From Bacteroides acidifaciens (lineage in GTDB: Bacteria; Bacteroidota; Bacteroidia; Bacteroidales; Bacteroidaceae): 34,380 nt of DNA. Below are positions 26,064 through 34,364 of the stretch, piece by piece. A program made the position numbers and the translations under genes. The stretch covers positions 1 through 34,380 of the forward strand of contig NZ_JANJZR010000046.1 of assembly GCF_024623065.1 (NCBI RefSeq), given 5' to 3'. Positions within the stretch are counted from its first letter, which is position 1. Every line of letters begins with the position of its first letter. The notes under the pieces were generated by a model. The model was given only the letters and a program-made list of their open reading frames with translations. It made no database searches and was not told the origin of the DNA.

Positions 26064-26100
26064 TGGCACGGATACTTACCATATTAACACGGATATTTAC
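26064..26100 (-). promoter_or_regulatory. Candidate HTCS operator, SusCD side
   Basis: Two tandem 16-base units on the minus strand, GTAAATATCCGTGTTA (26100-26085) and GTAAGTATCCGTGCCA (26079-26064), spaced exactly 21 bases. The inner edge is 50 bases from the -7 box. Related units with the same spacing lie upstream of GH92 (30254-30290). AraC-type output domains bind tandem direct repeats at about this spacing, so this is the best candidate target of the adjacent HTCS regulator. Confidence 0.6.
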
Positions 26101-26134
26101 TTCTTCTTTTTCTCGGAAAATCCCCCACTACAGC

Positions 26135-29100
26135 CTATTGCCGAACCTCTTCCAAATGTTTCATCCGAAATTCTTTTGGCGTGCACTCGTACTTTTCACG
26201 GAACACTTTGAAGAAAGTTACCTTATTGGAGAACCCTGAATCGAATACTATTTCATCAATAGTCTTTTTAGTCGTCAGCAGCAAATCCTTGGCGATATGC
26301 AAACGACATTCCTTTATCAGATCCGTCGGACTATCTTCACCGATTTCTTCCATTTTCCGGTAAAGGCTACGCGGGCTGATTGCCAGCCGGTCGGCGATAT
26401 AACGCGGGGTCAGTTCCTTATTCGTTATATTATCATTGATAATCTTCAAGACAGACTGGAGGAATTTCTTCGATTCCTTATGTGTCAGCTTGCCGTCCGA
26501 CTTCTCAAAGGAACTGATGGGCGAACTGAAATAGTTTTTCAGCACTTCCTTACGCTCCATCACCTGCCCCACCGATATGCGGAGATATTCCGCATTAAAC
26601 GGTTTCGTGATATACATCTCCGCACCTGCCGAGAGAGCCGCCATCTGCTCTTCCATCTCATGTCGTCCGGAAACTATGATGATAGGTATATGTGCCGTCT
26701 CTTTCACCGCCTTAATCCGCCTGGTCAGTTCAATGCCACCGATTCCCGGCATCATGACATCACAGATTATCACATTCGGATAAACTTCGTTCATCACCTG
26801 TTCCACCCGCTCAGGGTCCTGCAGGGTTACTACATTAAAGTCACCGGAGAAGATTTCACCGATAAACCACAGCATTTCTATTTCATCATCAACCACCAAC
26901 AAGGTAGGACGCATTTTATCAAACTCATAATGAGGAAGTTTCAGAACAGGCTGTGTGTCTATCTTCGGAATATATTCCGAAGTAATCCGCTTTGTTGCCG
27001 TTGCTCCGGTAGTCGGCTCCATGACAGGCAAGGTCAATGTGAACATCACCCATCCGTCAGGCGTATTTTCCACTTTCAGCGTGCCGTTCAGCAACTTCGC
27101 CATATTGTAGGAGATGGCAAGCCCCAATCCATTACGGGAGAAGTTCTTCTCATCCTGATTTTCAAAGTTATCCAGGATAGAATAGCGGTTGAAGATATGC
27201 TGGAAATCTTTTTCCTTGATGGCACTTCCTTCATTGGCTACCCGGAGCACCAATACACCTTCCTCAGCCGTATCCACTTCAATCTTAATGCTTTGCCCAT
27301 CGGGAGTATATTTGAATGCATTCGAAATCAGATTGATAATGATTGTATTCAGGAAGCCTTTGTCCGAGTTCCACATCACCTGTTCGGGAATCTTGCTCAG
27401 GAAAGTAATATTTCTCGATTTCGCCATTTCGACAAAGGTTCTGGCTATTCCTTTTACGATGGACGATACATTTAACGTTTCAATACGCACTTCCCTGTTG
27501 CCCGTCTCGATACGGCGGAATTCAATCAGTTCATGAATCAGGTTATTCAGACGCTCGGCATTGGTCTGAATCATCTGTACGTAGTCTACCACAAACTTGC
27601 TCAGTCCGTTGGACGAAAGGATGCGTCCGCAAGGGCCGTAAATCAAAGTCAGCGGCGTGCAAAATTCATGAGCGATATTTGTAAAGAAGCGGAGTTTGGA
27701 TTCAAAGACATTCTTTTGATGACGTTTCTCTATTTCGTTCAGCAATTCCTGCTTCTTGCGTTTGGAGCGCAGGATAAAGGAACGTATCAGCAAGGCAGCC
27801 AGCAAAAGCAGGCACAAGGTATAAATCAGATAAGCCCACCAGGAAGCATACCACGGGTCGCCGATACGGATGACCAAAGAGTAGACATCACTCTCTTTAT
27901 CAAAGACACTATTATAGTATTTCACCAGCAGCGTATATTCGCCGGGAGCCATATTCGTAAAAGACACTCCGCTCTCCGAACCGTTGTTCACCCATTGGTC
28001 GCTCAAACCTTTCAGCTTATAGAAATAGGTGCAGTTGTTACCATTCAGATAATCCACCGAAGCAAAGGAGACAGAAAAGAAGTTTTGATTGTACTGCAGG
28101 TTCAGCACCTCCGTATCCTTTTTCCGGGTGAGAAATTCGCCCAAGTTATATTGTTCGCCAAAGATGGATAATTTATCAAAATAGACGGGCGGTGTATAAA
28201 GCTGTTCGGGACGACCGTCCGCACGGATGGCAACAAAACCGTTGATGCCGCCGAAGAACAATGTACCCGTCCGAGGATCGCGGTAAGCGGCTCCGTCACT
28301 GAACTCCACCACTTTCAGCCCGTCACCGAAACCATACGAACGGAATACATTCCGGCGGGTATCGAAGTTAATTAGTCCCAGGTTGGTACTTAACCAGAAG
28401 TTATCGGATGAGTTTTTGAGAATGGCATGAATCGTGTTGTTCAGAAAGCCATTCTTTGCATTAAAAAGTTGGTAAGAAGTCTCCGAGGTATATTTTATCA
28501 GCCCGTAGCTCGTGCCGAAAAGATAATTGTTACTGCTGTCCTTGCTGATGGCGAGAATATTGTTCAGCGTCATGTTCTCATATTTATGAGTAGATACAGG
28601 CTCCAGTCCGTTCGTTGTCTTGTTGAAGCGGAACACCCCATATCCTTTATTGCCAAAGAGCAGACGGGATTCGTCTTCCGCATAGATAGTAAAGAAGTAG
28701 TTCGAGCCCAGTTCGCCATCGTTGATGACATAACGCTGGGCATCTACGATGACCGGATTATCCGGTGTTCCGGCAATACGGGCTTTCAGGACTCCCATTC
28801 CTACACTTGCCAGCCATAGTTCGGAGTCCGCCGTTTCGTAAATATCGTGTATATATTTGAAGTCTTCGTTAGCTACCCGGATAGGGATATTCCTGACACG
28901 TTTTTCCTTGTACGAATAATAGCTCAGCCCTTCTTCATCGCCTATCCAAAGAAGATTCCGGTGACTTTTGGCAAAACAATAGACGGCGTTGCTTCCCAAT
29001 GCACTGTTGGAAGTGGTCAGCGTCTCCGCACGACAGTCGGAAATGCTCTTATCAACCTCGTAATCATAGATTTTCAAGATGCCGTTTCCCTTTGTGCCTA

Positions 29101-30175
29101 CCCAGAAAGTACGGTCTTCATCAAGATAAAGGGCACGTACGGGGCGTTCTATCTTCTCGCTGTAATTGCTGAGCACCGTTGATTTGATAGAATAGAGAGG
29201 GGTGGAATAAAGATAAACCCCTTGTCCGTCCGTACCTATCCACACAATATCCTGAAAACGGTCTTTCTTGAGACAAAACACGCCACTGTTGACAGGCAAC
29301 GGCTGAATCTGATAGGTATTCGTTCCCTTCTGCTTCTCCAATAACAGAATGCCGTCCATCAGAAAACCGACAAAGAAGCTGTCGTGATAATGAACAATGG
29401 AAGAGATTTTGCCGCGTGCCTGTATCTCTTTGCCCAGATTGGCGATAAACTCATTCTTTTTGGTCGGGATATGGAAAGCGTAGAAGTTATAGTCCTTGTC
29501 GATGTAATAAAGAGATTGCTCATCATTGAAGCAGTAAATCAGTGAAGTCTGATAAATCAGGCTGGTTTTCTGCGGCAGCAAAGTGATGTCTCCCGAGGCG
29601 GACTCCTGCTGTATGTCATAACAACGGTTGTACCCTTTCATCACTATCCACATACGGTTGTTGCCGTCGATAAAAAAGTCTACGATGTCCGAGATGGGAA
29701 TACCTGTAATATTTATTTTCCTGAAAGCCCCCTCTTTCTTATGATAATAATAGATGCAGTTGCTGTCCTGGATAATAAACAGATTGCCATTGGTATCCTT
29801 GTTCATAAAGAAGAGTTTCTGAAACTCATTGTAGTGCGTAATCGTGTTGGTTCGCCTGTCCAGCCGGTTCAGTCCGTAGTAGGTTTGAATCCAGTAAATT
29901 TCGTCACCGGTATATACAATATTGTCAATCAGATTACCGGATAAGTAATCTTCCTTGTCACGTGTTTTAAACTCTTCGATTTCCTGTCCGTCGTATATAT
30001 TCAGTCCGTCGCAAGTACCTATCCACATCAGCCCGCGTTCGTCCTGGCACAGAGATGTAATCGAACTGTTAGACATATATTCCTTATCTGCAATCTGCTT
30101 CAGGTTATAGGCGGAAGCCGTATGTATCAACAGATTAAGGATTAAAACAAAGATAAAAAACGGTTGTCTATTCAT
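26135..30175 (-). CDS. Hybrid two-component system regulator (HTCS)
   Basis: A 1346-residue inner-membrane sensor-regulator in one chain. Signal peptide 1-22; two-component-regulator propeller repeats 23-660 (WIGTCDGLNIYD, VWIGTDGQGVYLY, LWIGDEEGLSYY); Y_Y_Y domain about 690-772; one membrane helix about 778-799. The histidine kinase has H-box FTNIAHEFCTPLTL (His836), N-box INLISNAFKYTPDG and G-boxes NGLGLAIS. The receiver has VVDDE, phospho-acceptor Asp1139 in IICDVMMPG and Lys1191. The AraC-type DNA-binding domain spans about 1243-1340. It should sense mannan-derived oligosaccharide in the periplasm and activate the PUL. The H-box FCTP differs from the usual LRTP. It lies between the SusCD operon (same strand) and the divergent GH92 gene, as in the B. 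thetaiotaomicron mannan locus. Confidence 0.95.
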   Translation of the reverse strand: MNRQPFFIFVLILNLLIHTASAYNLKQIADKEYMSNSSITSLCQDERGLMWIGTCDGLNIYDGQEIEEFKTRDKEDYLSGNLIDNIVYTGDEIYWIQTYYGLNRLDRRTNTITHYNEFQKLFFMNKDTNGNLFIIQDSNCIYYYHKKEGAFRKINITGIPISDIVDFFIDGNNRMWIVMKGYNRCYDIQQESASGDITLLPQKTSLIYQTSLIYCFNDEQSLYYIDKDYNFYAFHIPTKKNEFIANLGKEIQARGKISSIVHYHDSFFVGFLMDGILLLEKQKGTNTYQIQPLPVNSGVFCLKKDRFQDIVWIGTDGQGVYLYSTPLYSIKSTVLSNYSEKIERPVRALYLDEDRTFWVGTKGNGILKIYDYEVDKSISDCRAETLTTSNSALGSNAVYCFAKSHRNLLWIGDEEGLSYYSYKEKRVRNIPIRVANEDFKYIHDIYETADSELWLASVGMGVLKARIAGTPDNPVIVDAQRYVINDGELGSNYFFTIYAEDESRLLFGNKGYGVFRFNKTTNGLEPVSTHKYENMTLNNILAISKDSSNNYLFGTSYGLIKYTSETSYQLFNAKNGFLNNTIHAILKNSSDNFWLSTNLGLINFDTRRNVFRSYGFGDGLKVVEFSDGAAYRDPRTGTLFFGGINGFVAIRADGRPEQLYTPPVYFDKLSIFGEQYNLGEFLTRKKDTEVLNLQYNQNFFSVSFASVDYLNGNNCTYFYKLKGLSDQWVNNGSESGVSFTNMAPGEYTLLVKYYNSVFDKESDVYSLVIRIGDPWYASWWAYLIYTLCLLLLAALLIRSFILRSKRKKQELLNEIEKRHQKNVFESKLRFFTNIAHEFCTPLTLIYGPCGRILSSNGLSKFVVDYVQMIQTNAERLNNLIHELIEFRRIETGNREVRIETLNVSSIVKGIARTFVEMAKSRNITFLSKIPEQVMWNSDKGFLNTIIINLISNAFKYTPDGQSIKIEVDTAEEGVLVLRVANEGSAIKEKDFQHIFNRYSILDNFENQDEKNFSRNGLGLAISYNMAKLLNGTLKVENTPDGWVMFTLTLPVMEPTTGATATKRITSEYIPKIDTQPVLKLPHYEFDKMRPTLLVVDDEIEMLWFIGEIFSGDFNVVTLQDPERVEQVMNEVYPNVIICDVMMPGIGGIELTRRIKAVKETAHIPIIIVSGRHEMEEQMAALSAGAEMYITKPFNAEYLRISVGQVMERKEVLKNYFSSPISSFEKSDGKLTHKESKKFLQSVLKIINDNITNKELTPRYIADRLAISPRSLYRKMEEIGEDSPTDLIKECRLHIAKDLLLTTKKTIDEIVFDSGFSNKVTFFKVFREKYECTPKEFRMKHLEEVRQ

Positions 30176-30204
30176 GGCGTGTCATTCTTAGATTTGATGT
30201 ATGG

Positions 30205-30212
30205 CAAAGGTA
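30205..30212 (-). promoter_or_regulatory. -7 box for the HTCS gene
   Basis: On the minus strand TACCTTTG (30212-30205) matches TAnnTTTG exactly, 30 bases before the HTCS start. No clear TTTG -33 box is seen, consistent with weak, constitutive expression of a sensor. Confidence 0.55.
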
Positions 30213-30253
30213 AACAAAAAAATAATTCGCGCTTTTTTCTGGCAGGAATATAA

Positions 30254-30290
30254 GTTAAGTTCCACGCCATAATGGTTAACATTAGCGCCA
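30254..30290 (+). promoter_or_regulatory. Candidate HTCS operator, GH92 side
   Basis: Two tandem 16-base units, GTTAAGTTCCACGCCA (30254-30269) and GTTAACATTAGCGCCA (30275-30290), again exactly 21 bases apart and pointing in the direction of GH92 transcription. Compared with the two units at 26064-26100, positions 1, 2, 4, 8, 13 and 16 (G, T, A, T, G, A) are identical in all four and seven further positions agree in three of four. Confidence 0.6.
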
Positions 30291-30338
30291 TCAGGCATTT
30301 TTGCTTTTCTATTCGTGGAAGCACATTCCTTTTCTCCC

Positions 30339-30346
30339 TATTTTCG
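30339..30346 (+). promoter_or_regulatory. Weak -7 box for the GH92 gene
   Basis: TATTTTCG is one mismatch from TAnnTTTG. It is supported by its distance of 48 bases from the upstream operator pair, close to the 50 bases seen at the SusCD promoter, and by lying 40 bases before the GH92 start. A weak core box fits an activator-dependent promoter. Confidence 0.4.
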
Positions 30347-30385
30347 TCGTAGAAATTATTATCAAATCAATAAATTCATTTGTTC

Positions 30386-32668
30386 ATGAAAGCACATTTT
30401 TCATTTAAACACTTGCTATTTCTTGGAGGTGCCGTGTTGTACAGCCTGCAATCTTCTGCCGTTAAGAATCCGGTGGACTATGTCAGCACACTGGTAGGCA
30501 CCCAATCCAAGTTCGAACTATCTACCGGAAACACGTATCCAGCTACGGCATTGCCGTGGGGAATGAATTTCTGGACACCGCAGACCGGTAAAATGGGAGA
30601 CGGTTGGGCGTATACGTATGATGCCGACAAAATCCGGGGATTCAAACAAACACATCAACCCAGCCCGTGGATGAACGACTACGGGCAGTTTGCCATCATG
30701 CCTATCACCGGCGGACTGGTATTCGATCAAGACCGACGTGCCAGTTGGTTCTCTCACAAGGCGGAAGTCGCCAAGCCTTATTATTACAAGGTGTATCTAG
30801 CCGACCATGACGTGACTACCGAACTCGTTCCCACCGAACGTGCAGCCATGTTTCGCTTTACGTATCCCGAAACGAAGAATTCCTATGTCATCCTGGATGC
30901 CTTCGACAAAGGTTCTTACATCAAAGTGATTCCCGAAGAGAACAAGATTATCGGCTATTCGACAAAGAACAGCGGCGGTGTGCCCGAAAACTTCAAGAAC
31001 TACTTTGTAGTGCAGTTCGACAAGCCGTTTACGTTTACTTCCACCGTTTCGGAAAACAGGATTCTCCCTAATGAAACGGAAGCGAAGGGGAACCATACGG
31101 GAGCTGTCATCGGATTCGCCACGAAAAAAGGAGAAATCGTCCACGCCCGTGTCGCCTCTTCTTTTATCAGCCCCGAACAGGCGGAACTGAACCTGAAAGA
31201 GCTAGGCAACAAGACTTTCGACCAACTGGTGAGCAGCGGACGAAACATATGGAACCGTGAAATGGGCAAGGTAGAGATAGAAGACGACAACATCGACAAC
31301 CTGCGCACGTTCTACTCCTGCCTGTACCGTTCGATGCTCTTCCCGCGCAGTTTCTACGAAATAGACGCGAAGGGACAAGTGATGCATTACAGCCCTTACA
31401 ACGGCAAAGTACTTCCGGGGTATATGTTTACCGACACCGGATTCTGGGATACATTCCGCTGTCTGTTTCCTTTCCTCAACCTGATGTATCCGTCAATGAA
31501 CCGGAAGATGCAGGAAGGACTGGTGAACGCTTACAAGGAAAGCGGCTTCCTGCCCGAATGGGCGACACCGGGACACCGCGACTGCATGGTAGGCAACAAC
31601 TCGGCTTCCGTTGTAGCGGACGCCTATATCAAAGGTTTGCGCGGATATGACATCGAAACTCTTTGGGAAGCGTTGAAACACGGAACGAACGCGCATCTCC
31701 GCGGGACTGCTTCCGGCCGTCTCGGTTATGAGTCCTACAACCAACTGGGCTATGTAGCCAACAACATCGGAATCGGGCAGAACGTAGCCCGCACCCTCGA
31801 ATACGCTTATAACGACTGGACTATCTATGCATTAGGCAAGAAACTGGGTAAACCGGCCGACGAAATCGAGATTTATAAAAAGCGCGCACAGAACTACAAG
31901 AATGTCTATCACCCGGAACGCAAACTGATGGTGGGCAAGGACGATAAAGGTGTATTCAACCCCAACTTCGACGCGGTAGACTGGAGCGGCGAATTTTGCG
32001 AAGGTAACAGTTGGCACTGGAGTTTCTGTGTATTCCACGACCCGCAAGGGCTTATCGACCTGATGGGCGGCAAGAAAGAATTCAATACCATGATGGATTC
32101 CGTATTCGTAATTCCGGGCAAGCTGGGAATGGAAAGCCGCGGCATGATTCACGAAATGCGCGAGATGCAGGTGATGAACATGGGACAATATGCACACGGC
32201 AACCAGCCGATTCAGCACATGGTTTATCTTTACAACTATTCCGGCGAGCCTTGGAAAACCCAGTACCGGGTACGCGAAATAATGGACAAGCTGTATACCG
32301 CCGCACCGGACGGTTATTGCGGTGACGAGGATAACGGTCAGACTTCTGCCTGGTATGTATTCTCCGCCTTAGGCTTCTACACTGTTTGTCCGGGAACCGA
32401 CGAGTATGTCGTAGGCTCTCCTCTCTTCAAATCAGCCAAACTGCATCTGGAGAACGGGAAAACAGTCACTATCAAGTCGGATAACAACCAGCCCGACTAC
32501 TGCTACATCAAAGAAATGAAAGTGAACGGAAAGCCGTACTCACGCAATTATCTTACACACGACCAGTTGACGCGAGGTGCGAATATCCAATTCCGGATGA
32601 GCCCTGTACCCGACAAACAACGGGGAACCACTGAAAAAGATGCTCCCTACTCTCTTTCATTTGAATAA
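30386..32668 (+). CDS. GH92 alpha-mannosidase
   Basis: Calcium-dependent exo-alpha-mannosidase acting on alpha-1,2/1,3/1,4/1,6-linked mannose; linkage cannot be told from sequence. I use ATG 30386 rather than an in-frame TTG at 30380; this gives 760 residues with a cleavable signal peptide (1-25, ending QSSA) and no lipobox, so the enzyme is probably periplasmic. Family landmarks: SFELST-like N-terminal beta-sandwich (26-250), FTDTGFWDTFRCLFPFL in the (alpha/alpha)6 domain, EGNSWHWSFCVFHDP, and the catalytic GDEDNGQ (646-652, with Asp647 as the expected base). It should trim side chains of imported mannan oligosaccharides. First gene of the divergent arm, with the EEP gene 52 bases downstream. 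Confidence 0.95.
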   Translation: MKAHFSFKHLLFLGGAVLYSLQSSAVKNPVDYVSTLVGTQSKFELSTGNTYPATALPWGMNFWTPQTGKMGDGWAYTYDADKIRGFKQTHQPSPWMNDYGQFAIMPITGGLVFDQDRRASWFSHKAEVAKPYYYKVYLADHDVTTELVPTERAAMFRFTYPETKNSYVILDAFDKGSYIKVIPEENKIIGYSTKNSGGVPENFKNYFVVQFDKPFTFTSTVSENRILPNETEAKGNHTGAVIGFATKKGEIVHARVASSFISPEQAELNLKELGNKTFDQLVSSGRNIWNREMGKVEIEDDNIDNLRTFYSCLYRSMLFPRSFYEIDAKGQVMHYSPYNGKVLPGYMFTDTGFWDTFRCLFPFLNLMYPSMNRKMQEGLVNAYKESGFLPEWATPGHRDCMVGNNSASVVADAYIKGLRGYDIETLWEALKHGTNAHLRGTASGRLGYESYNQLGYVANNIGIGQNVARTLEYAYNDWTIYALGKKLGKPADEIEIYKKRAQNYKNVYHPERKLMVGKDDKGVFNPNFDAVDWSGEFCEGNSWHWSFCVFHDPQGLIDLMGGKKEFNTMMDSVFVIPGKLGMESRGMIHEMREMQVMNMGQYAHGNQPIQHMVYLYNYSGEPWKTQYRVREIMDKLYTAAPDGYCGDEDNGQTSAWYVFSALGFYTVCPGTDEYVVGSPLFKSAKLHLENGKTVTIKSDNNQPDYCYIKEMKVNGKPYSRNYLTHDQLTRGANIQFRMSPVPDKQRGTTEKDAPYSLSFE

Positions 32669-32675
32669 AATATCG

Positions 32676-32683
32676 TACTTTTG
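32676..32683 (+). promoter_or_regulatory. Internal -7 box before the EEP-family gene
   Basis: TACTTTTG matches TAnnTTTG exactly, 8 bases past the GH92 stop and 38 before the next start. A TTTC at 32655-32658 is the nearest -33-like element. It may allow expression of the EEP gene apart from GH92. Confidence 0.45.
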
Positions 32684-32720
32684 AAGTCTGAGAATTATCT
32701 ATCAAACAAACTATAAAAAC

Positions 32721-33671
32721 ATGAAACTTAAAAGCCTTTTATTTATTGCTATTGTCGCGATAGTCTTTTGCGGTTGCCAAAGTAACTATCAGCCTACTTC
32801 CATCACCGTTGCCTCCTACAATCTGAGAAACGCCAACGGCAGCGACTCCGTCAACGGAAACGGTTGGGGACAACGTTACCCGGTCATTGTCCAAATGGTG
32901 CAATACCATGATTTCGACATTTTCGGCACGCAGGAGTGCTTCATCCATCAACTGAAGGACATGAAAGAGGCATTGCCCGGTTATGATTATATCGGTGTAG
33001 GACGCGACGACGGCAAAGAGAAAGGCGAACATTCCGCGATTTTCTATCGTACGGACAAGTTTGACGTGATAGAAAAGGGGGATTTCTGGTTGTCAGAAAC
33101 GCCCGACGTGCCTAGCAAAGGTTGGGATGCCGTACTGCCGCGTATTTGCAGTTGGGGACATTTCAAATGCAAGGACACCGGTTTCGAATTCCTTTTCTTC
33201 AACCTGCACATGGACCATATCGGTAAAAAAGCCCGCGTGGAAAGCGCATTCCTCGTACAGGACAAGATGAAGGAACTCGGCAAAGGCAAAGACCTTCCGG
33301 CTATCCTGACGGGAGATTTCAATGTCGACCAGACTCACCAGTCGTATGATGCTTTCGTGAGCAAAGGGGTATTGTGCGACTCTTACGAGAAGTGTGATTT
33401 CCGCTATGCCATCAACGGTACGTTCAATGACTTCGACCCGGACAGCTTTACGGAAAGCCGTATCGACCATGTGTTCGTGTCGCCGTCTTTCCACGTGAAA
33501 AGATACGGCGTACTGACGGATACATACCGCAGCATCGTAGGAAACGGCGAGAAGAAGCAGGCGAACGACTGTCCGGAAGAAATCGACATCAAGGCTTACC
33601 AGGCACGCACGCCTTCCGACCATTTTCCCGTGAAGGTGGAACTGGAGTTTGACGAGCGGCAACAGAAATAA
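32721..33671 (+). CDS. Endonuclease/exonuclease/phosphatase-family lipoprotein
   Basis: A 316-residue lipoprotein (lipobox VFCGC, Cys19) with a complete EEP metallo-hydrolase core: SYNLR (Asn34), GTQE (Glu72, metal ligand), NLHMDHI (His163), TGDFNVD (Asp199/Asn201), RIDHVFVS (Asp249-His250) and TPSDHFPV (Asp300-His301). All catalytic positions are present. EEP enzymes cut phosphodiester or phosphomonoester bonds. In a mannan locus the plausible substrate is the phosphomannan of yeast glycans rather than nucleic acid; this is inference. The absence of an acidic run after the lipid cysteine (CQSNYQ) suggests a periplasm-facing anchor. Same gene order GH92 - EEP - GH76 occurs in the B. thetaiotaomicron mannan PUL. 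Confidence 0.9.
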   Translation: MKLKSLLFIAIVAIVFCGCQSNYQPTSITVASYNLRNANGSDSVNGNGWGQRYPVIVQMVQYHDFDIFGTQECFIHQLKDMKEALPGYDYIGVGRDDGKEKGEHSAIFYRTDKFDVIEKGDFWLSETPDVPSKGWDAVLPRICSWGHFKCKDTGFEFLFFNLHMDHIGKKARVESAFLVQDKMKELGKGKDLPAILTGDFNVDQTHQSYDAFVSKGVLCDSYEKCDFRYAINGTFNDFDPDSFTESRIDHVFVSPSFHVKRYGVLTDTYRSIVGNGEKKQANDCPEEIDIKAYQARTPSDHFPVKVELEFDERQQK

Positions 33672-33675
33672 TATT

Positions 33676-33717
33676 TGTCAGCCGTGTGCCGTCTATCCGT
33701 CATTCGGCTGACACTTT
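33676..33717 (+). terminator. Hairpin between EEP gene and second GH76
   Basis: TGTCAGCCG (33676-33684) pairs perfectly with CGGCTGACA (33705-33713) around a 20-base loop, followed by CTTTTC. It begins 4 bases after the EEP stop. No promoter is evident before GH76, so it may attenuate rather than end the transcript. Confidence 0.55.
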
Positions 33718-33761
33718 TCACTAATAACCTGAAAGTTTCAATTCCCAACTCCGATACTCCT

Positions 33762-34364
33762 ATGAGAAATATATGTTTTGCAGCCTGTATGCTATTTTGC
33801 CTTACTTCCGCAGTAGGAAAGACTCCAGGAAATGCCCGCTATCTTTCTATTGCCGACTCGATTCTATATAATGTCTTGAATCTGTATCAGACAAATGACG
33901 GGCTACTGACAGAAACGTATCCCGTCAATCCCGACCAGAAAATCACTTATCTGGCAGGCGGTACGCAACAGAACGGAACGCTGAAAGCGTCTTTCCTATG
34001 GCCGTATTCCGGGATGATGTCGGGCTGTGTGGCGCTATACAAAGCTACGGGAAATAAAAAGTACAAAAAGATACTCGAAAAGCGGATTCTTCCGGGAATG
34101 GAGCAGTATTGGGACGAAAGCCGCCTGCCAGCCTGCTACCAGTCGTATCCTGCCAAGTATGGGCAGCACGGACGTTATTATGACGACAACATCTGGATTG
34201 CACTGGATTACTGCGACTACTACCAATTGACGCACAAGCCTGCTTATTTGAAGAAAGCCGTCGCACTGTATCAATATATTTACAGCGGATGGAGCGATGA
34301 AATGGGGGAGACTGTCCGAGAACTCCTCTTTAAACAGAGGTTTGTCGTTGTCCCTCCGCAATAG
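33762..34364 (+). pseudogene. GH76 alpha-1,6-mannanase, 3'-truncated
   Basis: Second GH76 of the locus. The ATG at 33762 gives a signal peptide ([19 protein letters not shown]) and no lipobox, so a periplasmic enzyme; an upstream in-frame ATG at 33675 has no signal-like sequence and overlaps a hairpin. The family core is intact up to [15 protein letters not shown] (catalytic pair Asp141-Asp142) and [11 protein letters not shown]. There the family normally continues with GG(I/L)xWCEQ, but this frame switches to unrelated residues [12 protein letters not shown] and stops at 34364, giving 200 residues, about half the usual 380-400. DNA from about 34305 looks like the end of an insertion sequence, so I read it as an interrupted gene whose 3' half lies outside the window. 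Confidence 0.78.

Noticed and set aside
26297..27475. A 392-codon open frame on the plus strand opposite the HTCS
   Set aside because: It is antisense to the receiver and kinase domains, whose motifs are intact; composition is typical of a shadow frame.
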